A DNA stretch of 64,000 nucleotides. Origin: Paenibacillus sp. FSL R7-0204 (GTDB lineage Bacteria; Bacillota; Bacilli; Paenibacillales; Paenibacillaceae). The stretch is from contig NZ_JBBOCA010000001.1 in assembly GCF_038002225.1 (NCBI RefSeq), positions 1,798,001 to 1,862,000 of the forward strand. The letters are read 5' to 3'. The notes beneath the pieces are model-generated. The model did not search any database. It was given only the letters and a program-made list of their open reading frames with translations, and was not told the DNA's origin. The translations under genes and the position numbers were made by a program. Below are positions 53,107 to 63,370 of this stretch, piece after piece; positions within the stretch are counted from its first letter, which is position 1, and each line of letters starts with the position of its first letter.

Positions 53107-55833
53107 ATGGCTGATAACAACAATGCAGCAGCAGAGCTGCCGAACGGGCAGGAAGCGGCAGAAGCTACCGCTTCAGCTAATCACAAGCAGAGCGACATGC
53201 CGACTACATATGATCCGGGAGCGGCAGAGAAGAAATGGTATGCGTACTGGATGGAGAAGGGCTTCTTCGAAGCCGGCAAGCGGCCGGATGCGGAGCCTTA
53301 CAGCATCGTGATTCCGCCGCCGAATGTAACAGGAATGCTGCATATCGGACACGCGCTGGACTTCACGCTTCAGGATGTGCTGATCCGCACCAAGCGGATG
53401 CAGGGATATGATACCCTGTGGCTGCCGGGTACGGACCATGCGGGGATTGCTACACAGACCAAGGTGGAGCAGAAGCTGCGCCAGCAGGGAATCTCCCGCC
53501 ATGATCTGGGACGCGAGAAGTTCCTGGAGCAGGTATGGGACTGGAAAGACCAGTATGCCAAGACCATTCATGACCAGTGGGCCAAGATGGGCCTGTCCCT
53601 CGATTACTCCCGCGAACGCTTTACCTTTGATGATGGAATGAAGAAGGCGGTAAGCAAGGTATTTGTGGAGCTGTACCAGAAGGGCCTGATCTATCGCGGC
53701 AAGCGGATTATTAACTGGGACCCGGCTGCCCGCACAGCGCTGTCGGATATCGAGGTTGAATACAAGGAAGTGAACGGTCATCTGTACCATCTGCGTTATC
53801 CGCTGAAGGATGGCAGCGGCCATATCACGGTGGCTACCACGCGGCCCGAGACGATGCTGGGCGATACAGCCGTAGCAGTACACCCGGAAGATGACCGTTA
53901 CAAGCATTTGATTGGCAGAGTACTGGTACTGCCGATTATAGGTAGAGAGATTCCGGTTATTGCTGATGAATACGTAGATAAGGAGTTCGGCAGCGGTGCA
54001 GTTAAGATTACGCCGGCGCATGATCCGAATGACTTCGAGATGGGAGTCCGCCATAACCTTCCGCAGATCAACGTAATGGACGAAGGCGGAGTGATGAATG
54101 AGGAAGCGGGCGCTTACCAGGGATTGGACCGCAGCGACTGCCGTAAGGCTATCGTAGCCGATCTGAAGGAGCAAGGCGTGCTGATCTCCATTGAGGATCA
54201 CGTTCATCAGGTTGGGCACAGTGAGCGTTCGGGGGCTGTTGTAGAGCCTTATCTGTCTACCCAGTGGTTCGTCAAAATGCAGCCGCTGGCAGAAGCAGCC
54301 ATCGCTGCACAGAAGGACGGCGACGGGGTTCACTTCGTGCCGGACCGCTTCGAGAAGACGTACCTGAACTGGATCGAGAATGTCCGCGACTGGTGTATCT
54401 CCCGCCAATTGTGGTGGGGGCACCGGATTCCGGCCTGGTACTCCGAATCTACCGGTGAGCTTGTAGTCGCTCACGATGAAGAAGAAGCACGCCGTATCAG
54501 CGGGCTGTCCGACCTGAAGCAGGATGAGGATGTTCTGGATACCTGGTTCAGCTCCAACCTCTGGCCGTTTGCTACCTTAGGCTGGCCTGACGGGGAGAGC
54601 AGTGACTATCAGCGTTACTATCCGAACAACGTACTGGTTACCGGGTACGATATCATTTACTTCTGGGTAGCGCGGATGATTTTCTCAGCCATGGAATTCA
54701 CAGGCCAGAAGCCGTTCTCCGATGTACTGATGCATGGACTCGTACGCGATGCCGAAGGACGCAAGATGTCCAAGTCTCTGGGCAACGGCATCGATCCGCT
54801 GGATGTTATCGAGCAGTACGGCGCTGACGCCATGCGCTATATGATTACTACCGGCAGTACAGCGGGCCAGGATTTGCGGTTCCGTATGGAAAAGGTAGAG
54901 CAGGCGCGCAATTTTGCCAACAAGATCTGGAATGCCTCCCGGTTCGCGCTGATGAATCTGGAAGGCGTAGTCTTTGAAGATATTGACATTACAGGTGAGC
55001 TTGGCACAGCAGACCGCTGGATTCTGCACCGCCTGAACGAAACTTCCCGCGATATTACGCGTCTAATTGACTCGTATGAGTTCGGCGAGACCGGACGCCT
55101 GCTCTACAACTTCATCTGGGATGATCTGTGCGACTGGTATATCGAATTCGCCAAGCTCTCGCTGTACGGAGCGGACGCAGCCGCCAAGGCCAAGACCCAG
55201 TCTGTTCTGGCTTACGTGCTGGACCGCACACTGCGTCTGATTCACCCGTTCATGCCGTTCATTACCGAGGAGATCTGGCAGCATCTGCCGCATGAAGGAG
55301 AATCGATCACGCTGGCTGAATGGCCGAAGTACGATGCGGCGCTTGAGAATCCGCAGGCGGTATCAGAGATGAACCTGCTGATGGATATCATCCGGGCTGT
55401 TCGCGGTATCCGTGCGGAAGTGAATGCGCCAATGAGCAAGAAGGTCGAGCTGATTATCAAGGCTGGCAGCCAGGACACCCTGGACATTATTTCCCGCAAT
55501 GACAATTACATCGGGCGCTTCTGCAACACCTCTTCGTTCGAAGCAGGCCTTGCGCCGCAGACACCGGATAAAATGATGTCCGCCGTGGTTACCGGAGCGG
55601 AGCTGCTTCTGCCGCTGTCCGGTCTGATCGATATTGATCAGGAGATTATCCGTCTCGAAAAAGAAGTTCAGACCCTGAACAGCGAAGTGGAGCGTGTGGA
55701 GAAGAAGCTCAGTAATCAGGGCTTTGTGGCCAAAGCTCCGGCGAAAGTCATCGAAGAGGAACGGGCGAAGCAGGCGGATTATTCCGACAGACGTGAGAAA
55801 GTGCTGGCCCGTATTGCAGAGCTGAGAGGATAA
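53107..55833 (+). CDS. valS: Valyl-tRNA synthetase
   Basis: A 908-residue class I synthetase with [16 protein letters not shown] (HIGH motif), an editing domain from about 190 to 375 ([17 protein letters not shown]), and [15 protein letters not shown] (KMSKS motif). The anticodon-binding domain and a C-terminal coiled coil ([20 protein letters not shown]) complete it. The N-terminus has an extra Ala/Glu/Asn-rich stretch of about 25 residues ([20 protein letters not shown]). ATG 53107 follows GGAGGG. It is controlled by the T-box at 52750 and followed by folC after 5 nt. Confidence 0.97.
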   Translation: MADNNNAAAELPNGQEAAEATASANHKQSDMPTTYDPGAAEKKWYAYWMEKGFFEAGKRPDAEPYSIVIPPPNVTGMLHIGHALDFTLQDVLIRTKRMQGYDTLWLPGTDHAGIATQTKVEQKLRQQGISRHDLGREKFLEQVWDWKDQYAKTIHDQWAKMGLSLDYSRERFTFDDGMKKAVSKVFVELYQKGLIYRGKRIINWDPAARTALSDIEVEYKEVNGHLYHLRYPLKDGSGHITVATTRPETMLGDTAVAVHPEDDRYKHLIGRVLVLPIIGREIPVIADEYVDKEFGSGAVKITPAHDPNDFEMGVRHNLPQINVMDEGGVMNEEAGAYQGLDRSDCRKAIVADLKEQGVLISIEDHVHQVGHSERSGAVVEPYLSTQWFVKMQPLAEAAIAAQKDGDGVHFVPDRFEKTYLNWIENVRDWCISRQLWWGHRIPAWYSESTGELVVAHDEEEARRISGLSDLKQDEDVLDTWFSSNLWPFATLGWPDGESSDYQRYYPNNVLVTGYDIIYFWVARMIFSAMEFTGQKPFSDVLMHGLVRDAEGRKMSKSLGNGIDPLDVIEQYGADAMRYMITTGSTAGQDLRFRMEKVEQARNFANKIWNASRFALMNLEGVVFEDIDITGELGTADRWILHRLNETSRDITRLIDSYEFGETGRLLYNFIWDDLCDWYIEFAKLSLYGADAAAKAKTQSVLAYVLDRTLRLIHPFMPFITEEIWQHLPHEGESITLAEWPKYDAALENPQAVSEMNLLMDIIRAVRGIRAEVNAPMSKKVELIIKAGSQDTLDIISRNDNYIGRFCNTSSFEAGLAPQTPDKMMSAVVTGAELLLPLSGLIDIDQEIIRLEKEVQTLNSEVERVEKKLSNQGFVAKAPAKVIEEERAKQADYSDRREKVLARIAELRG

Positions 55834-55838
55834 CAGAC

Positions 55839-57215
55839 ATGGAAGAGATCACCCGGAGCGGCACTGCCGCTCCCTTAAGTTCTTATACAGAAGCCGTAGA
55901 TTGGATCAACAGCCTGATTCCTTTTGGAATCAGGCCGGGTCTGGAGCGGATAGAGCTTCTAATGGAGAAGCTGGGACATCCGCACCGGAAGCTTAAGTTC
56001 ATTCATGTGGCGGGGACGAACGGCAAGGGCTCAACCTGCGCCTTTTTGACCTCGGCCCTTATTCAGAGCGGATATTCGGTGGGGACCTTTACCTCTCCGT
56101 ATATCACGAAGTTCACGAACCGGTTCCAGTACAACGGGACGGATATTCCAGAGGAGACGCTGCTTGCGCTTGCCAATCAGCTGCGTCCGCTGGTCCGGGA
56201 GATTGCGGGCACTGAGCTGGGCTCACCGACCATGTTCGAGGTGGCAACGGCGCTCGCGATTCTCTATTACGGCGAAGTCTGTTATCCCGATGTAGTCGTA
56301 TGGGAGACGGGGCTTGGGGGAAGGCTGGATGTAACGAATATCGTTACTCCGGTTGTGTCGGTCATTACTAATGTTGGACATGACCATACCGATGTGCTGG
56401 GAGATACGCTTACGCTGATTGCCGGCGAGAAGGCCGGGATTATTAAGCCGGGTGTTCCTGTAGTCAGCTGTGTGAGCCAGCCCGAAGCTGTAGCTGTATT
56501 GAAGGCCAAGGCAGCGGCTACCCGTTCGACACTCTATTTAGCCGGAGAAGATTTCAGCTATAGTAAGGTAGAGCAGAGAGACGGCTGCCAGCACTTCACC
56601 TTCAACGGGCCGTTCCGGGGGCTTGAGCTGGATATTGCCATGAAAGGCGAACACCAGTTGCAGAATGCAGCCGGAGCAATGATGGCGCTTGAGGTGCTGC
56701 GGCAGTATATGGCCTTCATGCTGGAGGACGAGGATGTGCTGGAGGGCTTCCGCGGCACATTCTGGGCCGGAAGACTGGAGGAAGTGAGCACTGCGCCCAG
56801 AATTATTCTGGACGGCGCGCATAACCCGGAAGGGGCTGAGAGCCTCGCGAAGAGCCTTCCGCAGTTCCAGCCTTACGGTAAATTAAATTTGCTCATGGGG
56901 ATGCTGGCAAATAAGCATCACGAGTCGTATCTCAAGCATATACTGCCTATAGTGGATACGCTCATCCTGACCGAACCGGATTTCCGTAAGAAAATGGACG
57001 CAGAAGATCTGCAGGCGATCGCAGAAAGTCTGCGGAGTAAATATGCCAAGGAAAACTTGGAAATCATAGTAGAACGTAATTGGGGCCAAGCGCTGCAGAA
57101 GCTGCAGACGATCACAGCGGACGATGACCTCGCAGTTGTGTCCGGAACGCTGTATTTGATTTCTGATGTGCGCAGTACGCTTTTACGGCAACCCGATTCT
57201 GAAAAAGGCTGGTGA
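55839..57215 (+). CDS. folC: Folylpolyglutamate synthase / dihydrofolate synthase
   Basis: A 458-residue Mur-ligase-fold enzyme that adds glutamate to folates. It has the P-loop VAGTNGKGSTCAFL, the family signature YYGEVCYPDVVVWETGLGGR, VGHDHTDVLGDTL, and ILDGAHNPEG in the C-terminal domain. It begins 5 nt after valS and runs in the same order as in B. subtilis (valS-folC), so the two are probably co-transcribed from the T-box promoter. Confidence 0.95.
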   Translation: MEEITRSGTAAPLSSYTEAVDWINSLIPFGIRPGLERIELLMEKLGHPHRKLKFIHVAGTNGKGSTCAFLTSALIQSGYSVGTFTSPYITKFTNRFQYNGTDIPEETLLALANQLRPLVREIAGTELGSPTMFEVATALAILYYGEVCYPDVVVWETGLGGRLDVTNIVTPVVSVITNVGHDHTDVLGDTLTLIAGEKAGIIKPGVPVVSCVSQPEAVAVLKAKAAATRSTLYLAGEDFSYSKVEQRDGCQHFTFNGPFRGLELDIAMKGEHQLQNAAGAMMALEVLRQYMAFMLEDEDVLEGFRGTFWAGRLEEVSTAPRIILDGAHNPEGAESLAKSLPQFQPYGKLNLLMGMLANKHHESYLKHILPIVDTLILTEPDFRKKMDAEDLQAIAESLRSKYAKENLEIIVERNWGQALQKLQTITADDDLAVVSGTLYLISDVRSTLLRQPDSEKGW

Positions 57216-57222
57216 CTAACTG

Positions 57223-58599
57223 TTGGATACTACTGAACGTGTGCATTTTATAGGGATCGGCGGCTATGGTATGAGCGCGATTGCCCGGGTGATGCTGGAG
57301 ATGGGATATACAGTTACAGGCTCTGATGTAGCTGCCCAGGAGTTAACGGAAAAATTGATAGCCAAAGGTGCCAAGGTCTTCATCGGGCATACGGCGGAGC
57401 AGGTAAAAGGTGCGGATTTGGTCGTCTATTCCACGGCGCTTGCCGCGGATAATGTGGAATGGGTGGAAGCAGAGCGTCTGAAAATACCGATTCTGCACCG
57501 TTCGCAGATGCTGGCCCGGCTGCTGAATGAGCGCAAGGGCGTAGCGGTGGCAGGAGCGCATGGCAAGACTACCACCTCATCCATGATTGCTCTGGTTATG
57601 GAAGACTGCGGCGTGGACCCTACCTACATTATCGGCGGGGAGATTATGAATGTAGGCACGAATGCCAAAGCGGGACAAGGGGAATTCGTCGTGGCAGAGG
57701 CCGATGAGAGTGACGGCTCGTTCCTTCAATACCATCCTTGGCTGGGTATCGTTACGAACATCGAAGCGGACCATCTGGAGAACTACGGCGGCGACTTCGG
57801 CAAGCTGAAGGATGCTTATGTTCAGTTCATGAATCAGCTGCGCGAGGACGGGACAGCTATCGTATGTGCGGATGATGAGAATCTGAAATCCCTGCTGCCT
57901 AAGGTAAAAGGTAAAGTGATCAGCTATGGGATCGAATCGGAGACGGCCGATTATACAGCAACTGATATTGTCCTCGGTGACCGCCAGGTATCTTATACCA
58001 TGAATCATGGAAAAGAGGTATTAGGCCGTATTGAGCTCTCTATTCCGGGACAATACAATCTGTATAACTCAATGGCGGCAGTGATTTCCTGTCTGAAATC
58101 GGGCATTGCCTTTGAAGCCATTGCGGCTGCGATTGTGAAGTTCCACGGCGCCAAACGTCGGTTCCAGGTGCTGGGCGAGGTTGACGAGATTCTCGTCATT
58201 GATGATTACGCGCATCATCCAACAGAGATTCAGGCTACGATCAGCGCCGCCAAGGCAACCGGCAAACGCATTATTGCCGTGTTCCAGCCGCAGCGCTACA
58301 CGCGTACCTTCTTCCTGCTGGATGCGTTCAGCCGCGCGTTCAGCGAAGCGGATGAAGTGATTATTACCGATATCTACTCCCCTGCGGGTGAGAAGCAGAT
58401 AGAGGGCGTTACCTCCGCCAAGCTGGTAGAGCTGATTGTGCAGAACAGCAACGCCGGCGCACGGCATCTGCCGACGAAGGAAGCTGTGCTTGCAGATCTG
58501 CAGGACCGCATTGCTCCCGGTGATCTGGTCATCACCATGGGTGCAGGCGATATCTGGAAGGTCGGTTATGCACTGGCAGACAGCCTGAAGAGCCGGTAA
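57223..58599 (+). CDS. murC: UDP-N-acetylmuramate--L-alanine ligase
   Basis: A 458-residue cytoplasmic ligase that adds L-Ala to UDP-MurNAc. It carries VHFIGIGGYGMSAIARVM at the start, VAGAHGKTTTSSMIALVM (P-loop), EADESDGSF and DDYAHHPTEIQATI, all typical of MurC. The start is TTG 57223, 7 nt after folC stops. In B. subtilis comC follows folC here, so murC in this place is a Paenibacillus-type arrangement. A terminator follows the gene. Confidence 0.95.
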   Translation: MDTTERVHFIGIGGYGMSAIARVMLEMGYTVTGSDVAAQELTEKLIAKGAKVFIGHTAEQVKGADLVVYSTALAADNVEWVEAERLKIPILHRSQMLARLLNERKGVAVAGAHGKTTTSSMIALVMEDCGVDPTYIIGGEIMNVGTNAKAGQGEFVVAEADESDGSFLQYHPWLGIVTNIEADHLENYGGDFGKLKDAYVQFMNQLREDGTAIVCADDENLKSLLPKVKGKVISYGIESETADYTATDIVLGDRQVSYTMNHGKEVLGRIELSIPGQYNLYNSMAAVISCLKSGIAFEAIAAAIVKFHGAKRRFQVLGEVDEILVIDDYAHHPTEIQATISAAKATGKRIIAVFQPQRYTRTFFLLDAFSRAFSEADEVIITDIYSPAGEKQIEGVTSAKLVELIVQNSNAGARHLPTKEAVLADLQDRIAPGDLVITMGAGDIWKVGYALADSLKSR

Positions 58600-58626
58600 G
58601 ATTTCACGAAGCGTCAACGTTATAAT

Positions 58627-58665
58627 AGCAGCGATTTTCCCGTTATGGGAGGATTGCTGCTTTTT
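58627..58665 (+). terminator. Rho-independent terminator after murC
   Basis: AGCAGCGAT/ATTGCTGCT-type stem with an inner TCCC/GGGA hairpin and TTTTT. Confidence 0.8.
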
Positions 58666-58900
58666 GTTTTTCGTCCATTGCAGCTTGCCTCAATGCCGCG
58701 AAGCAGTAATTTGAAAGGGTTGGGTCATTGGTATCCCGCTTAAACAGCGGAGCGGACGGAACGATTGTGGAAAAACGAAGCGTTCACGCTGTAGAACAAG
58801 AAGTTAGAGGTTATAGAATAATAATGATATTGCCGATATAAGCTGCAAATGTTATCGTTCGGATAGAGCAGGTAGATCCGCATAGTTCGGTGGTGTGTTG
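58666..58900. other. Intergenic region without a recognised element
   Basis: About 235 nt between the murC terminator and the next gene. Short inverted stretches occur (GAAGCGTTCACGC and TATCGTTCGGATAG), but there is no gene, tRNA or known riboswitch that I can support. Confidence 0.4.
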
Positions 58901-60058
58901 ATGGGCTTTCAGCTTGATATTAAGTCGCTGTTATACTTGTTTATTCTGGGGAATTTTTTTTCCGGCCTGATGATTACGTTTTACCGCTACCACTTCCCCA
59001 AAGACATTGCCTCCAGTCTATTCATTGCCTCCAAGTGGATTCAGGTGATCTTCTGGAGCTCAATTCTGCTGTGGGACTATATTCCCCATAGAATCGCTGT
59101 ACCTCTGAGCAATGCGCTCATTCTGGCCGGCGGAGGGCTGGAGATCGCTGCGCTGATGATGATGATGGGCATGCTGGACCGCCGGGCGAAACTCTATTAT
59201 CTGACAATCACGGCAGGGAGCATATTCAGCTTTGTTATCGTTGCCCTGTTCTTCAACCATCCGAATATACGGGTCGCAACGACCTCGTTATGGGTCATGC
59301 TGTTTGTGCTCTACCCTGGCTGCCGCTTGACAGCGAGCCCGGAGCGCTCTCCGCTCCAGAAGATACTCGCCGCCGTATTTTATGCGATCGCAGCGGTGAT
59401 GCTACTCAGGTCGTTCGTTGCTCTGGCGGTGGAACCGGATATGGGCCCGCTGACGGCTAATCCGGCGCAGTATTTGTATTATCTCGGGATGTTCCTGATG
59501 CTGATTGGAGGCATTGCCGCCTTCATCCTGCTCTCCAATGAGCATTCCTACCAGAAGCTGAAGCGCATTGCCACCTATGACAGCCTGACCGGGATTCTGG
59601 GGCGCCGGGCCTTCCTGCTGGAAGCCGAACTGAAGCTGGCGCTTGCCGCCAGGAAGAGGGAATATTGTTCCCTGCTGCTGCTGGATCTGGATCATTTCAA
59701 AAAAGTGAATGATACCTACGGGCATGACACCGGCGACAGTGTGCTGCAGGAATTCGCCCTTACTGCCGAGAGTACGCTTGCGGGCGGCGATTTGCTCGGA
59801 CGGGTAGGCGGCGAGGAATTCGCCATTCTGCTGTACGGGCAGGATGCGCTGAGCAGCAGCCATCAGGCAGAAGCGCTGCGGGAGACACTCAAGGAGGCTT
59901 CTGTGCACAGCCTGCCCTGCGGGTATACGGTCAGCATTGGTATAGTCTCTGTGCTGCCTGATCAGCAGACCAGCTTGAACGCACTCTACAAGCTTTGTGA
60001 TCTGGCGCTTTATCAGGCGAAGCAGGAAGGCCGGGACCGTGTGGTCAGGTCCGGGTAA
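58901..60058 (+). CDS. Membrane-bound diguanylate cyclase (GGDEF), second
   Basis: A 385-residue protein. About seven hydrophobic helices fill the first 210 residues (LLYLFILGNFFSGLMITFYR), followed by a GGDEF domain (TYDSLTGILGRRAFLLEAEL, LLLDLDHFKKVNDTYGHDTG, GRVGGEEFAILLYG). The catalytic set is intact. The inhibitory RxxD position reads AGGD, so no canonical I-site is present. ATG 58901 is used with GGTGGT upstream; GTG 58895 is possible. A shorter relative of its membrane part lies directly downstream at 60113. Confidence 0.9.
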   Translation: MGFQLDIKSLLYLFILGNFFSGLMITFYRYHFPKDIASSLFIASKWIQVIFWSSILLWDYIPHRIAVPLSNALILAGGGLEIAALMMMMGMLDRRAKLYYLTITAGSIFSFVIVALFFNHPNIRVATTSLWVMLFVLYPGCRLTASPERSPLQKILAAVFYAIAAVMLLRSFVALAVEPDMGPLTANPAQYLYYLGMFLMLIGGIAAFILLSNEHSYQKLKRIATYDSLTGILGRRAFLLEAELKLALAARKREYCSLLLLDLDHFKKVNDTYGHDTGDSVLQEFALTAESTLAGGDLLGRVGGEEFAILLYGQDALSSSHQAEALRETLKEASVHSLPCGYTVSIGIVSVLPDQQTSLNALYKLCDLALYQAKQEGRDRVVRSG

Positions 60059-60112
60059 ACGGACCCTCAAATACATATCATACATAGACATATCGTTAAC
60101 AAAGGGGTGGAC

Positions 60113-60676
60113 ATGATGACAGCCGGCTTGGATTTGAAGACATTGCTGGCTTGTCTTTTTTTCGGCAATCTATTTACGGTTCTGCTTATTCTGGCATACT
60201 GGCCCAGTTATCCGAAAGAGAAGCCCCCCCCGTTGTTCCTGATAGCCAAAATTCTGCAACTTGCTATTCTGCAGCTGTTGTTATTAGAGGAAATTCATGA
60301 TTTTCCATTAGTGCCTCCAAGTATTATTCTCTTGAGCGTGGCTGCAGGAACTGCAGAGATTCTGGCCCTGCTGAAGAAGCTGGAAGCCGATTCCGAGCGA
60401 ATGAAGCAGCGGTATTACGCGCTAGCTGGGATATCTGCGGTAGGTCTGCTTCTGCCCTACCTGCTGCATCCGGATGTTCCCCGGCTGATCGCAGCATCTG
60501 CACTTACGGGTGCGATTCTGCTGCTCTATCCGGCTTATCTGTTATCCTGGAAGGTCAGAAAGACCCCGCTGCAGGAAATTACGGGTATGCTGTACGGCGT
60601 GGCGATCCTCTCTCTGCTCAGTAAGGCCGGCAGGCTCGATTGCAGCGGGGAAGGAACTGCGTGGTCAAACACCTGA
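60113..60676 (+). CDS. Truncated paralogue of the diguanylate cyclase membrane domain
   Basis: A 187-residue hydrophobic protein that begins like the upstream cyclase (LDLKTLLACLFFGNLFTVLL against LDIKSLLYLFILGNFFSGLM) and follows the same helix pattern (LLYPAYLLSWKVRKTPLQEI against LYPGCRLTASPERSPLQKI). It stops before the last helix and has no GGDEF domain. ATG 60113 follows AAAGGGG. It may be a decayed duplicate, or a stand-alone sensor that could pair with the full protein. The short tail (RLDCSGEGTAWSNT) looks out of frame with the ancestral sequence. Confidence 0.55.
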   Translation: MMTAGLDLKTLLACLFFGNLFTVLLILAYWPSYPKEKPPPLFLIAKILQLAILQLLLLEEIHDFPLVPPSIILLSVAAGTAEILALLKKLEADSERMKQRYYALAGISAVGLLLPYLLHPDVPRLIAASALTGAILLLYPAYLLSWKVRKTPLQEITGMLYGVAILSLLSKAGRLDCSGEGTAWSNT

Positions 60677-60749
60677 ACTTGGGTAATAGATCCTAGATGT
60701 CCCAGGCAGTCCAGGGCCAATTGATCAATGGAGAGTAGGAGAACAAGCC

Positions 60750-61931
60750 ATGAAGGAACCGTTGCTATTCATTTCCGCAGAGAATCCATATCCGCAGGAT
60801 AGCGGGGGCAAGCTGAGAACAGGCAATATTCTGAAGCTTCTGCTCGCCAAATATGAGGTGGAGCTTATCACCTATGCCAGCCCCCGGAAGACAGGGACGC
60901 CGGAGGAAATTTCAGCACTTACGGTGCATGAAGTAGAGCGCACGGTCAGCTACCGCAGAGCGCTTCTCCGTTCCTTGTATACCTGGCGGAATTGTTCTTA
61001 TATGAGTCATGTTGATGTGGACATGAAGGCGAAGATTATAGAACTCTGCAGCCGGAATTTCTACAGTCATGTATTTATTTCGCATAGTCTGCTGGGCTGC
61101 TGCATCGACATTGTACTGCGCTGCCTGCCTGATACTGTGATTATTACCGATGCGCATAATTTCGAGAGTGGATTGTCTGCACAGCTGGCAGGCGGGAAAA
61201 AGGGGATCGCCAAGGTCTACTATTCCCTTAATGCTGTATGGACGCGCCAGGATGAGCTGAAGCTGATGGACAAGACGAATCTGCTGCTGGCCACTTCGGA
61301 AGAGGATGCTCTGGCCTTCAAGGAACTGGCCCCCAGCCAGTCACAGAAGGTCCATGTCATTCCCAATTTCATACGCATGGAGGATTACCGGACCAAGACG
61401 AAGTTGCCCAAGGAGAAGTGGATTATCCTTCCGGGTAATATGAACTACTTCCCTAACATTAACGCAGCTCTCTACTTCTATCGTGAGGTATATCCTCTGG
61501 TTAAGGCGAGTGTACCGGATATCCAGTGGTATATTGTCGGACGGGACGTGCACCCGGAGGTAGCGGCGCTCGCCTTGAAGGATTCCTCTATCGTCATTAC
61601 CGGGTATGTGAACAGTGTGGCGGATTATATACGCAAGGCGCAGGTGGTCATAGCTCCGCTCCTGGAAGGCAGCGGGACAAGGCTGAAAATTCTGGAGGCC
61701 TGGGCGCTGAGGACCCCTGTCGTATCCAGTTCCAAAGGGGCAGAAGGGCTGCGCTATGAGCATTCGCAGAATATTATGATTGCCGCTGATCCGGTTTCCT
61801 TTGCCGATAGTGTGACACTGCTGCTTCAGGATCATGAAAGAGGAGTAGTGCTCGCGGACCGTGCATACGAGACTCTGCTGGAAAATTATGAGGCGGAAAG
61901 CGTCAAGGATAAGCTGCTTCGTCTGGTCTGA
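60750..61931 (+). CDS. GT4-like glycosyltransferase, first of a tandem pair
   Basis: A 393-residue GT-B protein. An N-terminal domain (LLFISAENPYPQDSGGKLRT, with DAHNFES) is followed by a donor domain with IILPGNMNYFPNINAAL, IVGRDVHPEV and the sugar-nucleotide motif EGSGTRLKILEAWALRTPVV. These residues are those expected in active family members. ATG 60750 follows GGAGTAGG. A paralogue follows at 62107. Acceptor and sugar are unknown; cell-surface or spore-surface glycans are possible. Confidence 0.82.
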   Translation: MKEPLLFISAENPYPQDSGGKLRTGNILKLLLAKYEVELITYASPRKTGTPEEISALTVHEVERTVSYRRALLRSLYTWRNCSYMSHVDVDMKAKIIELCSRNFYSHVFISHSLLGCCIDIVLRCLPDTVIITDAHNFESGLSAQLAGGKKGIAKVYYSLNAVWTRQDELKLMDKTNLLLATSEEDALAFKELAPSQSQKVHVIPNFIRMEDYRTKTKLPKEKWIILPGNMNYFPNINAALYFYREVYPLVKASVPDIQWYIVGRDVHPEVAALALKDSSIVITGYVNSVADYIRKAQVVIAPLLEGSGTRLKILEAWALRTPVVSSSKGAEGLRYEHSQNIMIAADPVSFADSVTLLLQDHERGVVLADRAYETLLENYEAESVKDKLLRLV

Positions 61932-62106
61932 AGGGATATGGAATGTAAAATAATTATTTTTCCCCATAAATCGACAACCTTCTCGGGAAGACTGCGTTAC
62001 TATAGATCTACATCGATTGTTTCACATTTCTGGGCTGGATGTCATCCGGTCTTTTTTGTTTCGTACACATTCATACACATTTACATAGAACCAAGGAGCT
62101 ATAGCC

Positions 62107-63294
62107 ATGAGAGAGAGAATGTTGTTCCTTTCTGCCCGGAGTCACACGCCGGAAGACCGGGAGGGAGACATCAGAACAGAGAATTTCCTTGATATGCTGC
62201 TGGAGCGGTTTGATATTGATCTGCTGGAGGTTTGCCACCACCGCCGCGAGACGCAGATTCTGCGCAGTCCTGCCCTGACCGTGCATCAGGTGAAGCGGCC
62301 TGCGTCCACCCGTAGAAGCCTGCTGTTTCCGCTGAACAGGCTCCGCACGGATGCCTCGATGATCGGCAATGACAAGTCGCTGCGGGCGGTAATAACCGAG
62401 ATGTGCAGCCAGCACGCCTACACCCATGTGTTTGTCTCGTATGCCATGCTCGGCAATGGGCTGGACCTGGTCTCCTCACTGCTTCCCGGGGCTGTTATCG
62501 TCACCGACGCGCGCCGTGCAGGTGGCATACGGGTGGAGAGCCGGGCGGGCGGCAAGCGGGGAATCAGCACAGGCTACCGCAAGCTAAGTGATGCGCTGAT
62601 CCGCCGGGAAGAGCGCCGGTTAATGAACAAGACCAGCCTGCTGCTGGCCGCTTCAGAAGAAGAGGCATTATCCTTCAAGGCGGTATCCTTTGCCGATGCA
62701 GGCAAGGTGCACGTAGTTCCGCCATACATTGATCTGAGCGCCCCCCTTTATGCGGCTGCCGGAGATACAACCAAGGACAACTCCATCGTTCTGCACTGGG
62801 ACATGCATTCCACTGACGGCAAGAATGCGGCGCTGCTGTTCTTCAAGAAGGTATATCCGCTGATTCGGGCGGCGGTGCCGGATATCCGCTGCTGCATTAT
62901 TAGCAGTGAGGTGCATGCAGAGGTCGCAGCTGCCGTCCGGAAGGACTCATCTATTCTAATCATCAATGAAGCTATACAGACAGCCGATTATATCCGCAGG
63001 GCCAGAGCTGTGGTTGCTTCATGCTGTGAGGACTGCGGCAGTCAGAGCAGCATTCTGGAGGCCTGGGCCCTCCGCACACCGGTGGTCAGCAGCCTGAGGG
63101 GTTCGGAGGAGCTGATCTGCGAGCCGGGGCGGAATATTCTGCTGGCAGGAACAACGGCGGGTACTGCCGATCATCTGATCAGGCTGCTGACGACGCCGGA
63201 GCTTGGCTCCATTATTGCGGATCAGGCCTACCGGACGCTCAGCAGGTATTATGCCGCAGACGAAGTGAAGGCGAAGCTGCTTAGTCTGGTGTAA
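62107..63294 (+). CDS. GT4-like glycosyltransferase paralogue with altered active site
   Basis: A 395-residue relative of the preceding gene, aligned along its whole length (MLFLSARSHTPEDREGDIRT; CGSQSSILEAWALRTPVVSS). Several positions conserved in the first copy are changed: GSGTRLK becomes CGSQSSI, VGRDVHPE becomes ISSEVHAE, NMNYFPNI becomes DMHSTDGK and DAHNFES becomes DARRAGG. The frame is intact and an AAGGAG site lies upstream of ATG 62107. The changes suggest loss of catalysis or a new role. Confidence 0.75.
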   Translation: MRERMLFLSARSHTPEDREGDIRTENFLDMLLERFDIDLLEVCHHRRETQILRSPALTVHQVKRPASTRRSLLFPLNRLRTDASMIGNDKSLRAVITEMCSQHAYTHVFVSYAMLGNGLDLVSSLLPGAVIVTDARRAGGIRVESRAGGKRGISTGYRKLSDALIRREERRLMNKTSLLLAASEEEALSFKAVSFADAGKVHVVPPYIDLSAPLYAAAGDTTKDNSIVLHWDMHSTDGKNAALLFFKKVYPLIRAAVPDIRCCIISSEVHAEVAAAVRKDSSILIINEAIQTADYIRRARAVVASCCEDCGSQSSILEAWALRTPVVSSLRGSEELICEPGRNILLAGTTAGTADHLIRLLTTPELGSIIADQAYRTLSRYYAADEVKAKLLSLV

Positions 63295-63370
63295 ATATAT
63301 TAAAATAGCATATCTCTCTCGCATCTTTCATATCTTTCAGTATAGAACTGAAGATCGCGAGGTGAGGGTA

